Source: Planococcus salinarum
Lineage (GTDB): Bacteria > Bacillota > Bacilli > Bacillales_A > Planococcaceae
Direction: 5' to 3'
Assembly: GCF_007004625.1 (NCBI RefSeq)
Contig: NZ_VIFV01000014.1
Coordinates: 23,954-87,953, forward strand
Length of the DNA: 64,000 nt
Shown here: piece by piece, positions 21,654 through 29,786 of the stretch
Layout: each line of letters starts with the position of its first letter
Numbering within the stretch: position 1 is the stretch's first letter
Program-made: the position numbers and the translations under genes
Notes under the pieces: model-generated
The model's database searches: none
Told to the model about the DNA's origin: nothing
What the model saw: only the letters and a program-made list of their open reading frames with translations

Positions 21654-22154
21654 ATGTTGAAAACATGCAGTAAGTGTAAAAAAAGTAAAACAGAGGATCT
21701 GTTTAGCAAGGACAGAAGTAAAACCGATGGATTAACTAGTGCTTGCAGGGAGTGTAACAATAACCGAGAAAAGAAAAGGCGCGCTAACGGCGGTGACTTT
21801 ACAAGTGACCAAAAGCAAGCAACTTTTAAGAAATACGGACACTACTGCCAAATCTGTAAAAGTACTACCAACTTACAGGTAGACCATAAGTTACCACAAT
21901 ACATCTGTCGTCCTAATACCGGAAGTATCGAAGACAATGCTTGGATATTATGTAAGGCATGTAATGTGGCTAAAGGGATTAAGATCTTAATAGAGGTCTT
22001 AAAGGGGATGCCAAGGAAAACTTTGGGACCAATGCTTTTGGAAAAGTATTCTTCGCAGATAAAAGAAGGTCTTTTTGATAAAGTAATTACCTCCATTGGC
22101 AATGCTCATTTTACTGAAGTCAAACTAAAGTGTCTTGACCAATCATCTATCTAA
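21654..22154 (+). CDS. HNH endonuclease-like protein
   Basis: A 166-residue protein. Residues 4-36 hold two Cys pairs (CSKCKKSK and CRECN) that look like a zinc ribbon; residues 63-105 hold a compact HNH motif (CQICKSTTNLQVDHKLP ... DNAWILCKACNVAKG). Such proteins cut or nick DNA. It is far smaller than IscB and lacks a RuvC domain. The ATG has no clear ribosome site; a small GGGTTTAATCCC hairpin lies 20 bases before it. Role unknown: defence, homing or element transfer are all possible. Confidence 0.75.
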   Translation: MLKTCSKCKKSKTEDLFSKDRSKTDGLTSACRECNNNREKKRRANGGDFTSDQKQATFKKYGHYCQICKSTTNLQVDHKLPQYICRPNTGSIEDNAWILCKACNVAKGIKILIEVLKGMPRKTLGPMLLEKYSSQIKEGLFDKVITSIGNAHFTEVKLKCLDQSSI

Positions 22155-22182
22155 TCTGTTCTTGCAAATAGGTATCAAAAAA

Positions 22183-22224
22183 TAGGTGTAGTTTACCGTT
22201 TTCTAGACAAACTACACCTAAATT
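22183..22224 (+). terminator. Hairpin after the HNH gene
   Basis: TAGGTGTAGTTT and AAACTACACCTA form a perfect 12-bp stem, followed by AATTTT. A weak T run makes it a probable terminator. Confidence 0.6.
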
Positions 22225-22325
22225 TTAGTATCTATTAATAATACTACACCCTAAAAACAAGTGACCCCTAAACTTGCGATCTTACAGTATTTTTCTAGTC
22301 ATTCTAGTGATTTTCAATAAGGAAT

Positions 22326-22402
22326 AGATAGAAGAATAACAGATAGAAGAATTTATAATAGATGAAATGTAGCGGCCAAAAGGTCGGCGATGCCTCCTTT
22401 TG
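22326..22402 (+). repeat. Iteron-like repeats and leader hairpin before the Rep-like gene
   Basis: AGATAGAAGAAT occurs at 22326 and 22341, 15 bp apart, with a partial third copy near 22358. A hairpin CAAAAGG (22377-22383) / CCTTTTG (22396-22402) follows, with 62 bases left to the start codon. Repeats next to an initiator gene are the usual look of a small replication origin; this is inference. Confidence 0.4.
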
Positions 22403-22464
22403 AACCGAAAACAATATTTGAATATTACTCAAAATAATTAAAAGAGAAGAAGGAGAATATAATC

Positions 22465-23226
22465 ATGGAAACAAAAGTAAAAACATCAATACAGCTAGAG
22501 AAGGAAGAATCATTTATCAAGCTGTCTAAGTCACTGATAGAAACTAAACATTTAGGGAAAAATGGTGAAGTAGACATATATTATTTAGCTGTAATCAAGT
22601 CTATGGCTAATAATTTCCAAGGGTTTGCATACACAGGAGTTAATCATTTAATGAAATTTCTTGGTATGAGTACTGGACAGAGTTCAACGAAATTAAGAAC
22701 AAAAGCCTCTTTATTGAGATTACAACAGACGGGACATATAGAAATTTATGAAAGTATAAATGGAGAAATGTCTGATGATTTAAAGCATGCTAATAACTAT
22801 TTCATTAAACCAACTGGTAAAGATGAAGAATTTAACTTTGCTAAAATCCATTACAAGGATATACAAAAAATAGTAATGTTGAAAAGTGATTATAAACCCA
22901 AAATATTTGCAGTATACCTTAATATGGTTGGTTATATATATTACACCATAAGTAATAAACCAATGTCGTATGTCTCTATCGATACTGTGGCAAGGAATAC
23001 CAAGATAAATCGGAAGTCGGTAATAGACTATCTAAAAGTATTACATGAAAAGGAGATATTATATTTTGTCCACTTTAAAATAAATAACACAACTGTAAAG
23101 AATTATTGTACAAGGTGGATTCACAAGGAATACACTGCAGCATGGGGAAGTGCAGAAGCTGAGTACCAGTATAAAATTGCTAAAGAGAAGTTTAAAAGTG
23201 GGGGCGTAGGAGTATCAGAAGAATAA
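22465..23226 (+). CDS. Replication-initiator-like winged-helix protein
   Basis: A 253-residue protein, well preceded by GAAGGAG. It looks like two winged-helix domains: residues about 30-100 (YYLAVIKSMANNF ... KLRTKASLLRLQQTGHIEIYES) and 135-215 (VSIDTVARNTKINRKSVIDYLKVLHEKEIL). This two-domain layout is typical of plasmid and satellite replication initiators, but no family-specific motif is certain. The iteron-like repeats upstream support the idea. A plain transcription regulator is the alternative. Confidence 0.5.
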   Translation: METKVKTSIQLEKEESFIKLSKSLIETKHLGKNGEVDIYYLAVIKSMANNFQGFAYTGVNHLMKFLGMSTGQSSTKLRTKASLLRLQQTGHIEIYESINGEMSDDLKHANNYFIKPTGKDEEFNFAKIHYKDIQKIVMLKSDYKPKIFAVYLNMVGYIYYTISNKPMSYVSIDTVARNTKINRKSVIDYLKVLHEKEILYFVHFKINNTTVKNYCTRWIHKEYTAAWGSAEAEYQYKIAKEKFKSGGVGVSEE

Positions 23227-23262
23227 TTCTCTGACTATGACTTTTACAATGTTTAATGCAGC

Positions 23263-23293
23263 GTAGTGATTGAAACTGAAATTCAATCACTAC
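23263..23293. terminator. Bidirectional terminator
   Basis: GTAGTGATTGAA and TTCAATCACTAC form a perfect 12-bp stem with a 7-base loop between the convergent Rep-like gene and the minus-strand pair. Confidence 0.65.
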
Positions 23294-23399
23294 AATATCA
23301 AAATACAATTTATAGTAATCTTAATAAAATCTATCTTTTATTTGCTCAAAACCAATTACGGTCAATGTAGGTACAAGACATATTTTCGTAGTTCTTAGT

Positions 23400-23594
23400 T
23401 TAAGCATTATTTGTAATATACTTTGAAATGTCTATTGTATCTTCTAAGTCAAAAAGTTTACTTGCCATTGCAGTATCAATTGATTCCTCTAACTCTTCTC
23501 CTCTAAACCCTTCTTCATAAAGTGCTTTATAGACATCATTACAAATTTTTGATTGGATTTCTTCAGGTAGTAGCCGTATATATGTGTGCTTCAA
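23400..23594 (-). CDS. Small acidic protein of unknown function
   Basis: A 64-residue protein starting at a TTG with AAAAGGGGGG 7 bases upstream, a site that lies in the last codons of the preceding gene. The stop codon of that gene and this start are 2 bases apart, so the two are coupled. The product (KHTYIRLLPEEIQ ... DTIDISKYI) is rich in Glu and Asp and is predicted helical; I do not recognise it. Confidence 0.6.
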   Translation of the reverse strand: MKHTYIRLLPEEIQSKICNDVYKALYEEGFRGEELEESIDTAMASKLFDLEDTIDISKYITNNA

Positions 23595-23596
23595 AA

Positions 23597-23968
23597 TTAT
23601 TCCCCCCTTTTCATGTACCATTGAGCATTTCCGGAATCTTTAGATGTTGCAACAATAGGTAACCAGCCGCCTTTTTCTACTTTTCGAATAATCATTCGAC
23701 CTAATGTTCTTCTTTCTGTGATACCTATATTTGACCACATTTGCTTATCATAACAGTCACGAACCCTAAATTCATTATTATCTTTTCTAGTTTTTATTGC
23801 ACTTTCAAAAATAGCTATAAGTTCTTCAAAGTCAACCAATGTTTCAGGTTTTTCATTAAATAATAGGTATCTTAAATATTCAGGAATACTAGCGAACCCT
23901 TTTTCTAAGGCAAGATCATAGACATTGCTATACTCTGTTTCTGATAAATTTAACCGAACAGTTTTCAA
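23597..23968 (-). CDS. Ribbon-helix-helix plus DUF1413-like protein
   Basis: A 123-residue protein. The first 45 residues (KTVRLNLSETEYSNVYDLALEKG) look like a ribbon-helix-helix DNA-binding arm; residues about 70-120 (RVRDCYDKQMWSNI ... RRTLGRMI ... KDSGNAQWY) resemble DUF1413. The TTG at 23968 is preferred since GGAGG lies 8 bases upstream; the longer frame from 24028 would begin inside the promoter. With the perfect palindrome over its promoter it is probably an autorepressor. A toxin-antitoxin role with the 64-residue partner is possible but unproven. Confidence 0.65.
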   Translation of the reverse strand: MKTVRLNLSETEYSNVYDLALEKGFASIPEYLRYLLFNEKPETLVDFEELIAIFESAIKTRKDNNEFRVRDCYDKQMWSNIGITERRTLGRMIIRKVEKGGWLPIVATSKDSGNAQWYMKRGE

Positions 23969-23983
23969 GTAATCGCCTCCAAT

Positions 23984-24028
23984 TTTAGTTGTTGTTGTTA
24001 ATATACAACAACAACTAAACAGTGTCAA
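23984..24028 (-). promoter_or_regulatory. Promoter with perfect palindromic operator
   Basis: On the minus strand TTGACA (24028-24023) and TATATT (24005-24000) are 17 bases apart. A perfect 15-bp inverted repeat, TTTAGTTGTTGTTGT (23984-23998) and ACAACAACAACTAAA (24005-24019), spans the spacer and the -10 box. A bound repressor would block RNA polymerase; the adjacent RHH protein is the natural candidate. Confidence 0.75.
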
Positions 24029-24194
24029 TATATTATTAATCCGTTATTGAAAGATTCGAATGATTTAGGGGAAGGATTTCTTAATCCACTCTCAATAATA
24101 ATCTTTGCCATGTGTATTATTGGAACATTTGTTCTGTGATTGGTATTATAATGAGAACTAGAATAGTTTAGAAAATCATTTTTAGAGGTGAGAT

Positions 24195-24605
24195 ATGAAG
24201 TTCTCTGAAGAAGGAAGAAGAAATATAATGAGATCGGTAAAGTCACAATCTAAGCTTGAGAATATGGTTTCAAAAGAACTATGGAAGGCCGGAATACGAT
24301 TTAGGAAGAATGAAAAGTCTTTAATGGGAAAACCTGATATTTCTATAAAAAAGTATAAGGTCGTTATTTTTGTAGATTCTTGCTTTTGGCATTTTTGTGA
24401 TATACATGGTCATCTTCCAAAAAGTAATCCTGATTTTTGGAAAGAAAAACTAATGCGTAACAGAGAGAGAGATAAACTTGTTAATGAATACTATGAAAGT
24501 AAAGGATGGAATATTAAAAGAATATGGGAACACGAAATAAAAGAAGATTTCGACTATGTAATAGCAGATACCATACTATTTATTGAAAATGCTAAAAGAC
24601 TGTGA
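24195..24605 (+). CDS. vsr: Very short patch repair endonuclease (Vsr)
   Basis: A 136-residue protein with the Vsr hallmarks: N-terminal MRSVKSQSKLE, the catalytic Asp in GKPDI, VVIFVDSCFWHFCDIHGH and NPDFWKEKLMRNRERD, and a closing RIWEHE. Vsr nicks next to T:G mismatches that arise when 5-methylcytosine deaminates, so it normally accompanies a C5 methyltransferase, as here (147 bp downstream). A weak promoter (TTGGAA and TATTAT, 18 bases apart, near 24120-24149) lies upstream. Confidence 0.92.
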   Translation: MKFSEEGRRNIMRSVKSQSKLENMVSKELWKAGIRFRKNEKSLMGKPDISIKKYKVVIFVDSCFWHFCDIHGHLPKSNPDFWKEKLMRNRERDKLVNEYYESKGWNIKRIWEHEIKEDFDYVIADTILFIENAKRL

Positions 24606-24751
24606 AAGAACAGGAGGTAAGAAAACTGCTTTTGGCTTTTAGGTTTAGGATGAGTGTATAATATAAATTTAACTCAAAGAAAACCCTGGACTTTTACAGG
24701 CTTTTCTATATATAATGAGATATAGTAAGAATCAATAAGGAGGCTATTCAG

Positions 24752-26137
24752 ATGCCATACGCAATCGATTTATTTTGTGGTGCAGGGGGAATGAGCGAAG
24801 GATTAATCCAAGCTGGATTTCATATTTTATTTTCAAGCGATATAAGTGAGGATGTTGAAAACACATATACGCATAGGCATGAACAATTAGGATTGCACCA
24901 AGGACATAACACTTTTTTCCATAGAACTGATATTTCTCAGTTAAATGGTGATTTCATATTTAATTCTATTCAAAATCTCCAAATTTTTCAGGGACATGAA
25001 GTGCCAGAAATTGATGCTATTTTTGGAGGACCACCTTGCCAAGGTTTTAGTTTAGCGGGAAGAAGAACAAGGAATGATCCCCGTAATATGCTATTCAGGG
25101 AGTATATTCGTGTTATAGATGAAGTACAACCTAAATACGTAATAATGGAAAATGTACAGGGATTTTTGAATACAAGATTAGATGGTTTTGTAGGTGTAAC
25201 AGAAGAAACTTATCCAGAAGAGACATTAGTTACAGCCATACTCGAAGGTGAGCTAACGGCCATAGGATATACAGTGCTTCCAGTTCAAGTTTTAGATGCT
25301 AGTAACTTTGGTGTACCTCAAAGACGTAAAAGAGCAATTTTTATGGCTTATAGAAATGATCAAACCCCTATTCAATATCCGGATTTCACCGATACACCTA
25401 GAGAAATAGTAAATGTGCAAGATGCAATTTCCGATTTAGTTCTTTCACAAGATCAAAGGTATGAAATTACAAATTATCAACTCAATTCTATTGCGGGAAG
25501 AACACCGAGAATTTTAAGAGCTGATAGACATGGTATTGAATTCGGGCAACCTATAGAACAAATTGGACCTTTTCAAAATCATGAAATAGCTAGGCATAGT
25601 CTAGCTGTATCTCAGCGATTTAGTTTATATCGTGAAGGTGAAAATACTACTGCATTAACATTAAGGATTTTAAATGAGGGTATAGAAGATGCTCTTTTCA
25701 ACTATCCAGATTTACTAATGGAGTGCTTTAATGCACAAGAAGAATATGAAGATTTGACTAGCTTAGCTCAAGCTTTGCAAAATGCATCAGCGAGTCCGAG
25801 TGTTGTTAAGATTTTTACTTCTAAAAAAGGAAATAGGTACAGGTATGATAGAAACTCACCAGCACCAACAGTACTTACTTTACCGGATGACTTTATTGTT
25901 CCGTTTGAAAATCGGATTCCTACAGTAAGGGAGTTAGCTAGACTGCAGTCTTTCGACGATAGTTTGCTTTTCAGAGGGAAAAGAACTACTGGCGGTCCTA
26001 GAAGAAGGGTAGAAGTCCCTCAATATACTCAAGTAGGAAATGCAGTTCCTCCTTTGCTTGCAAAAGCTGTTGCCCAACAAGTATTAGTTGCTTTAAGACA
26101 AGAAAACCAGAATACTATGGCTAGTACTCTGGTATAA
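24752..26137 (+). CDS. DNA (cytosine-5) methyltransferase
   Basis: A 461-residue modification enzyme. Motif I (IDLFCGAGGMSEG, residues 5-17), motif IV with catalytic Cys96 (GGPPCQGFS), motif VI (MENVQGF, Glu133), motif VIII (QRRKR, about 190-194), motif IX (RELARLQSF) and motif X (QVGNAVPPLLAKA) are in order, with the target-recognition region at about 240-380. AAGGAGG precedes the ATG. It converges on the nuclease gene, 7 bp away. The recognition sequence cannot be read from sequence alone. Confidence 0.95.
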   Translation: MPYAIDLFCGAGGMSEGLIQAGFHILFSSDISEDVENTYTHRHEQLGLHQGHNTFFHRTDISQLNGDFIFNSIQNLQIFQGHEVPEIDAIFGGPPCQGFSLAGRRTRNDPRNMLFREYIRVIDEVQPKYVIMENVQGFLNTRLDGFVGVTEETYPEETLVTAILEGELTAIGYTVLPVQVLDASNFGVPQRRKRAIFMAYRNDQTPIQYPDFTDTPREIVNVQDAISDLVLSQDQRYEITNYQLNSIAGRTPRILRADRHGIEFGQPIEQIGPFQNHEIARHSLAVSQRFSLYREGENTTALTLRILNEGIEDALFNYPDLLMECFNAQEEYEDLTSLAQALQNASASPSVVKIFTSKKGNRYRYDRNSPAPTVLTLPDDFIVPFENRIPTVRELARLQSFDDSLLFRGKRTTGGPRRRVEVPQYTQVGNAVPPLLAKAVAQQVLVALRQENQNTMASTLV

Positions 26138-26144
26138 AGTGAAA

Positions 26145-27350
26145 CTATTTGATTTCTTGTACGTACTTGAATAAACGAAGCAAGTACTTTTTACTGTCCA
26201 TTCTCCACAAAAATCCGTGGTCTCGAACTTTTCCATCTTTCATATGGATGGCAAAATCGAGGCCAGCTAAATTTTCCCTTATCAATGCAAGATATTCGGA
26301 AAATAGGACTTCTCTGCAATGGGTAAGAGAATCATAATGAAACTCTTCTTTATTATTTCCATTAAGTCTTGTTTCCGCTGTAATGAACACACTTTCTCTA
26401 TGTTTGCTTTCAAGGGCATCGCGTAAATCGTCCATTGTATAATAAACAACACGCTGCCCTCTATTGCAAACATAAATAATATGACTTTCTTCATCAATTT
26501 CTAAATTCCATCCATAAGAGTTAGGAAGGATTTTTATAGTGCAGTATATGCTGGTACGATTTTTCAATGGATCATCGACTCCATACCTTTCTATGAGGCC
26601 TCGGCGGCTGCTCACAGTATCCCAATTTGGAATAAGCGAGAATAAAGTTTGTTTTCCGCTAGGTGAAGTTCTTTTCTCTTTAGATTTTTTGGATCGGGAA
26701 CATTTAATTTCGATTCCTTTATAGTCTGGGGTCTTACTGGAGTTGGACTTAATACCGAGAAGTGTTTCAAATGTGAAACCGATACCAGTATCGCCATCTT
26801 TTTTATTTTCAATAAAGCCTTGAGCGCTAACATTTTCAAAAAGTTCCATCAGTTCGTCTAATGGAGTAATTTCTTTTTCATCCTTTAAAAATTCTTCAAT
26901 TGGAATAATTGCTGCTCCAGTGAAATGCCGCTCTTCATTTTCATTATCAAGCAAGAATTTAGATCCGATTTCCATATATTGAGGGTTATCTGGCGTGATA
27001 ACTAAACATTCATATTCGGAACGATTCTTGTATTTTCCTACTACAAGCATGCTTCCAGCAGGTTTGCTATTCAATAGTTCCGGTTGTAAAGAAGTCATCC
27101 TTCTTTCGGGATATCGATGGTAATGTTTCCACTTGCTTGCTTTGATATCCCGTGCATTCATTTGAGGCCATATGGTAGTAATAGGCTCTTCATAATTAAT
27201 TTGGACGGCAGGATCAAAAGTAGTGAATGAAGGGAACAGATGATATGCAAATACAGGAATCAAAACACCGTGTCTGCCGCTGTCGTCATTTGTCGATAAA
27301 GCTTTACAAAAAACATCTTCGATTAGTTCAGCTTGGCGAAAAATATCCAT
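26145..27350 (-). CDS. MvaI/BcnI-like restriction endonuclease
   Basis: A 401-residue protein whose residues about 175-330 look like the MvaI/BcnI nuclease fold: GIGFTFETLLGIKSNSS, then PDYKGIEIKCSR with the PD-(D/E)xK pattern. MvaI and BcnI are monomeric enzymes cutting CCWGG and CCSGG; a related target is a guess. The N-terminal 170 residues are additional. It lies downstream of a controller-type HTH gene on the same strand and convergent with the methyltransferase, a standard type II layout. Confidence 0.8.
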   Translation of the reverse strand: MDIFRQAELIEDVFCKALSTNDDSGRHGVLIPVFAYHLFPSFTTFDPAVQINYEEPITTIWPQMNARDIKASKWKHYHRYPERRMTSLQPELLNSKPAGSMLVVGKYKNRSEYECLVITPDNPQYMEIGSKFLLDNENEERHFTGAAIIPIEEFLKDEKEITPLDELMELFENVSAQGFIENKKDGDTGIGFTFETLLGIKSNSSKTPDYKGIEIKCSRSKKSKEKRTSPSGKQTLFSLIPNWDTVSSRRGLIERYGVDDPLKNRTSIYCTIKILPNSYGWNLEIDEESHIIYVCNRGQRVVYYTMDDLRDALESKHRESVFITAETRLNGNNKEEFHYDSLTHCREVLFSEYLALIRENLAGLDFAIHMKDGKVRDHGFLWRMDSKKYLLRLFKYVQEIK

Positions 27351-27363
27351 TTAAAATCTCCCC

Positions 27364-27588
27364 TCAATCTCTTTTTAATAAATCTGCAGGCTCAATGTTT
27401 AGCGCATTTGCTAGTTTTTCAATTTGAGTCAATGTAGGATTACCGAAACCATTTTCAAATCTTGAAATTGTTGGTCTAGTAAGATCAACATCTGCCGCAA
27501 AATCTACTTGGCTCTTTCCTTCTCCTTGATTTAAAGCTTTTCTGGCGTTTCTTAAATTGACACCGAATTCGATTTTTATATTTTTCAT
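27364..27588 (-). CDS. XRE-family HTH protein, probable R-M controller
   Basis: A 74-residue helix-turn-helix protein (FGVNLRNARKALN ... QVDFAADVDLTRPTISRFENG). The ATG at 27588 follows AAAGGAG at 8 bases; the longer frame from 27633 lacks a site. Size and place before the nuclease gene (13 bp) fit a C (controller) protein, which delays nuclease expression until DNA is methylated. An ATGTG-N6-CACAT palindrome at 27636-27651, just upstream, may be its operator. Confidence 0.8.
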   Translation of the reverse strand: MKNIKIEFGVNLRNARKALNQGEGKSQVDFAADVDLTRPTISRFENGFGNPTLTQIEKLANALNIEPADLLKRD

Positions 27589-27765
27589 CTGCCGCACTCC
27601 TTTCTTAATACAAGAATAAAACATTGAGGCCATTAATGTGTTCGATCACATGATCATTTTAGAGGCTTTTTGTTTTTTACTGCGCTTTTAATTTGAAATT
27701 TATAATATTGAGATTACACATTTTGAATAATTAGATTAAAATAATAATATAGTGGAGGGGAAAAA

Positions 27766-29550
27766 ATGGGGAATTATCAGAATGAGCAAAATCGTATTAT
27801 TAAACACTTTGAGCTTGAAAATAAAAAACTGAAAAATGAAGATGCTTTTGAAATACTTGCTTTACAATATATTTTCTATAAGGAAAAAGAACTTTCGGCT
27901 ATTACTAGTAATATCGATGATCACCTTACTAATGGAACAAATGATGGGGGTATTGATTTAGTTTTTTATGATGATGAGGAAGAGATTTTATCACTCATCC
28001 AGTGCAAAACTTCAAGTTTATCATCAGATGAAATTCTTGATGCAATAAGAAAGATGGATACAACAGTAGAAGCTTTTAGAAATCATAATACCGGAGCTTA
28101 TAGCAGCAAATTAAAAAGAGTTCTGAGAGAGAACTTAGATCGACTACCTGATAATGGACAAATTGAATATCATGTAATTTACGTTGGTAATTTTGATGAA
28201 AAGAATTTCGAACGGAAACTAAAAAATTCCTCAATTAGCGATTTGGAAGATTTAATAAAAATCACAGACGAGCCATTAATAAATACACAGATTGCAAATA
28301 TTCAAGATACTACCACCAAAGTAAGGGAATATAAAGCTGCCCTTGATAAGCCTAATAATGTTTTGGAATTTGAATCTCAAGAAAACTACGGTGTGATGAT
28401 AAACTTAAGTTCTAAGTCACTTATTGAAATGTATGAATTATTTAAAGATAAGGGCTTATTTGACATGAACATTAGAAAGTACATTTCACATAAATTGGTT
28501 GATAAAGGTATAAATGAAACTCTAGATAATGATAGAGAGAACTTTTGGTTTTACAATAATGGATTGATTATAGCTGCAGAAGATTTTTCGGTTGATGGAA
28601 ATAAAATTTCTCTCTATGACTTTTCAATTGTAAATGGCGGCCAAACCACAAACCGACTTGGAGAATATAAAGGCTCAAATAGTCAAGAATTTTATATCCC
28701 CTGTAAAGTGGTTTATCAAAAACAAGCAAAGCCTTCTGATATTAACCAATTCTTTACTAAAATTGCCGAGACTACAAATTCTCAAAAACCAATTAAAGCT
28801 AGTGATCTGAAAGCTAACACACCAGAAATGCTGACTTTAAGAAGGGATTTAAATACACATGGGATCGATTTTCAAATAAAGCGAGGAGAGAAACCAAAAA
28901 GCAACAAAGTAAGAATAAAGAATGAAGAGTTTGGTCAATTAATTCTTGCGTTTGTAATGCAGAGACCGGGTACGGCACGATCTAATAAAAAAGTATTGTT
29001 TGAAAGCGCTAATGTATATGCTTCAATTTTCAAAAAGAACTATTCGCGCTCACCAGACAAGTTGAATTTCATTATTGATTTAATTGACCTCTATAGTCGA
29101 TTTAAACGAATTACTGATGAAATGAAGAAAGAAGAAGGTTTGTTGGAAGGGACAGCGAAGGACATTCTAAAGAATGGTAATTTCATTTTAATAGCTGTGC
29201 TTGGAATTTTATATCGTATTCAAAATCAAGATATCGATAATATTAGAGATGCTGTTGATGATCCTAGCATACTTAGTGAATCGACTTTTGAATACGGAAA
29301 GTTTATCTCGAATTATAAAGAAGATGATTTGGATAAGAAAATAAAAGAACTATTAGTAGAATTGACAGTAATAATTGAAGAAAGGTATGGGGTTCTACTA
29401 GCAGCTAATGAAGTATCTAGCGTAAGTAACTATTTTAAGAGGGACTCAAGCTATCAGGAAGATATACTAAAAACAATTTCTTCAAAAATGCTTCTCTCTA
29501 GAACAAGAGAAGCAATATATGATTATAGTTCCTTCTTAGAACGACAGTAA
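27766..29550 (+). CDS. AIPR-family abortive infection protein
   Basis: A 594-residue protein. Residues about 255-400 carry the AIPR core: ENFWFYNNGLIIAAEDF, FSIVNGGQTTNRLGEY and the downstream KIAETTNSQKPIKASDL. The N-terminus looks like a PD-(D/E)xK-type nuclease: Asp64 in GGIDLVF and Gln79-x-Lys81 in LIQCKTS. AIPR members are linked to phage resistance in abortive-infection and R-M islands. A promoter TTGAAT / TAATAT (16 bases apart, 27723-27750) and GGAGGGG precede it. It is the last island gene. Confidence 0.82.
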   Translation: MGNYQNEQNRIIKHFELENKKLKNEDAFEILALQYIFYKEKELSAITSNIDDHLTNGTNDGGIDLVFYDDEEEILSLIQCKTSSLSSDEILDAIRKMDTTVEAFRNHNTGAYSSKLKRVLRENLDRLPDNGQIEYHVIYVGNFDEKNFERKLKNSSISDLEDLIKITDEPLINTQIANIQDTTTKVREYKAALDKPNNVLEFESQENYGVMINLSSKSLIEMYELFKDKGLFDMNIRKYISHKLVDKGINETLDNDRENFWFYNNGLIIAAEDFSVDGNKISLYDFSIVNGGQTTNRLGEYKGSNSQEFYIPCKVVYQKQAKPSDINQFFTKIAETTNSQKPIKASDLKANTPEMLTLRRDLNTHGIDFQIKRGEKPKSNKVRIKNEEFGQLILAFVMQRPGTARSNKKVLFESANVYASIFKKNYSRSPDKLNFIIDLIDLYSRFKRITDEMKKEEGLLEGTAKDILKNGNFILIAVLGILYRIQNQDIDNIRDAVDDPSILSESTFEYGKFISNYKEDDLDKKIKELLVELTVIIEERYGVLLAANEVSSVSNYFKRDSSYQEDILKTISSKMLLSRTREAIYDYSSFLERQ

Positions 29551-29686
29551 CTAAGAGTAATATATATTATTGATTAATATTTCTAAGCTACTTTGAATTT
29601 ACCTACTATATAATAGCAAAATGATTTTGGATGTTATTGAACCGAGTTCGTATCAACGTAATACCCCCTAACTTATAAAACCTTGA

Positions 29687-29781
29687 CTAATAAGTAAGCT
29701 ACACGCGTAGATGCTCAAGTAGCTGAGTTTCTGGACGCGGGTTCGACTCCCGCCGTCTCCATAGATTTTATGGAGCTACAT
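29687..29781 (+). repeat. Right attachment repeat (attR)
   Basis: Identical over 95 bp to 19796-19890. It is a detached copy of the tmRNA 3' end without its 5' part. The 136 bp between the AIPR stop codon and this repeat hold no feature I can support. Confidence 0.93.
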
Positions 29782-29786
29782 AAGAA

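Larger units (their letters stand above)
19796..29781. mobile_element. Genomic island integrated in ssrA
   Basis: A 9.9-kb segment bounded by identical 95-bp repeats covering the tmRNA 3' end. A tyrosine recombinase is its first gene, as in many tmRNA- and tRNA-integrated elements. Its base use is clearly more AT-rich than the chromosomal neighbours. Cargo: HNH protein, candidate structured RNA, Rep-like protein, a small regulatory pair, a restriction-modification set with Vsr, and an AIPR protein. No phage structural or conjugation genes are seen, so it would need a helper for transfer, or is a satellite or decayed element. Confidence 0.9.

Noticed and set aside
21654..22154. IscB/HEARO-type guide-RNA nuclease
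   Set aside because: The protein is 166 residues with only zinc-ribbon and HNH parts; no RuvC or P1 motifs.
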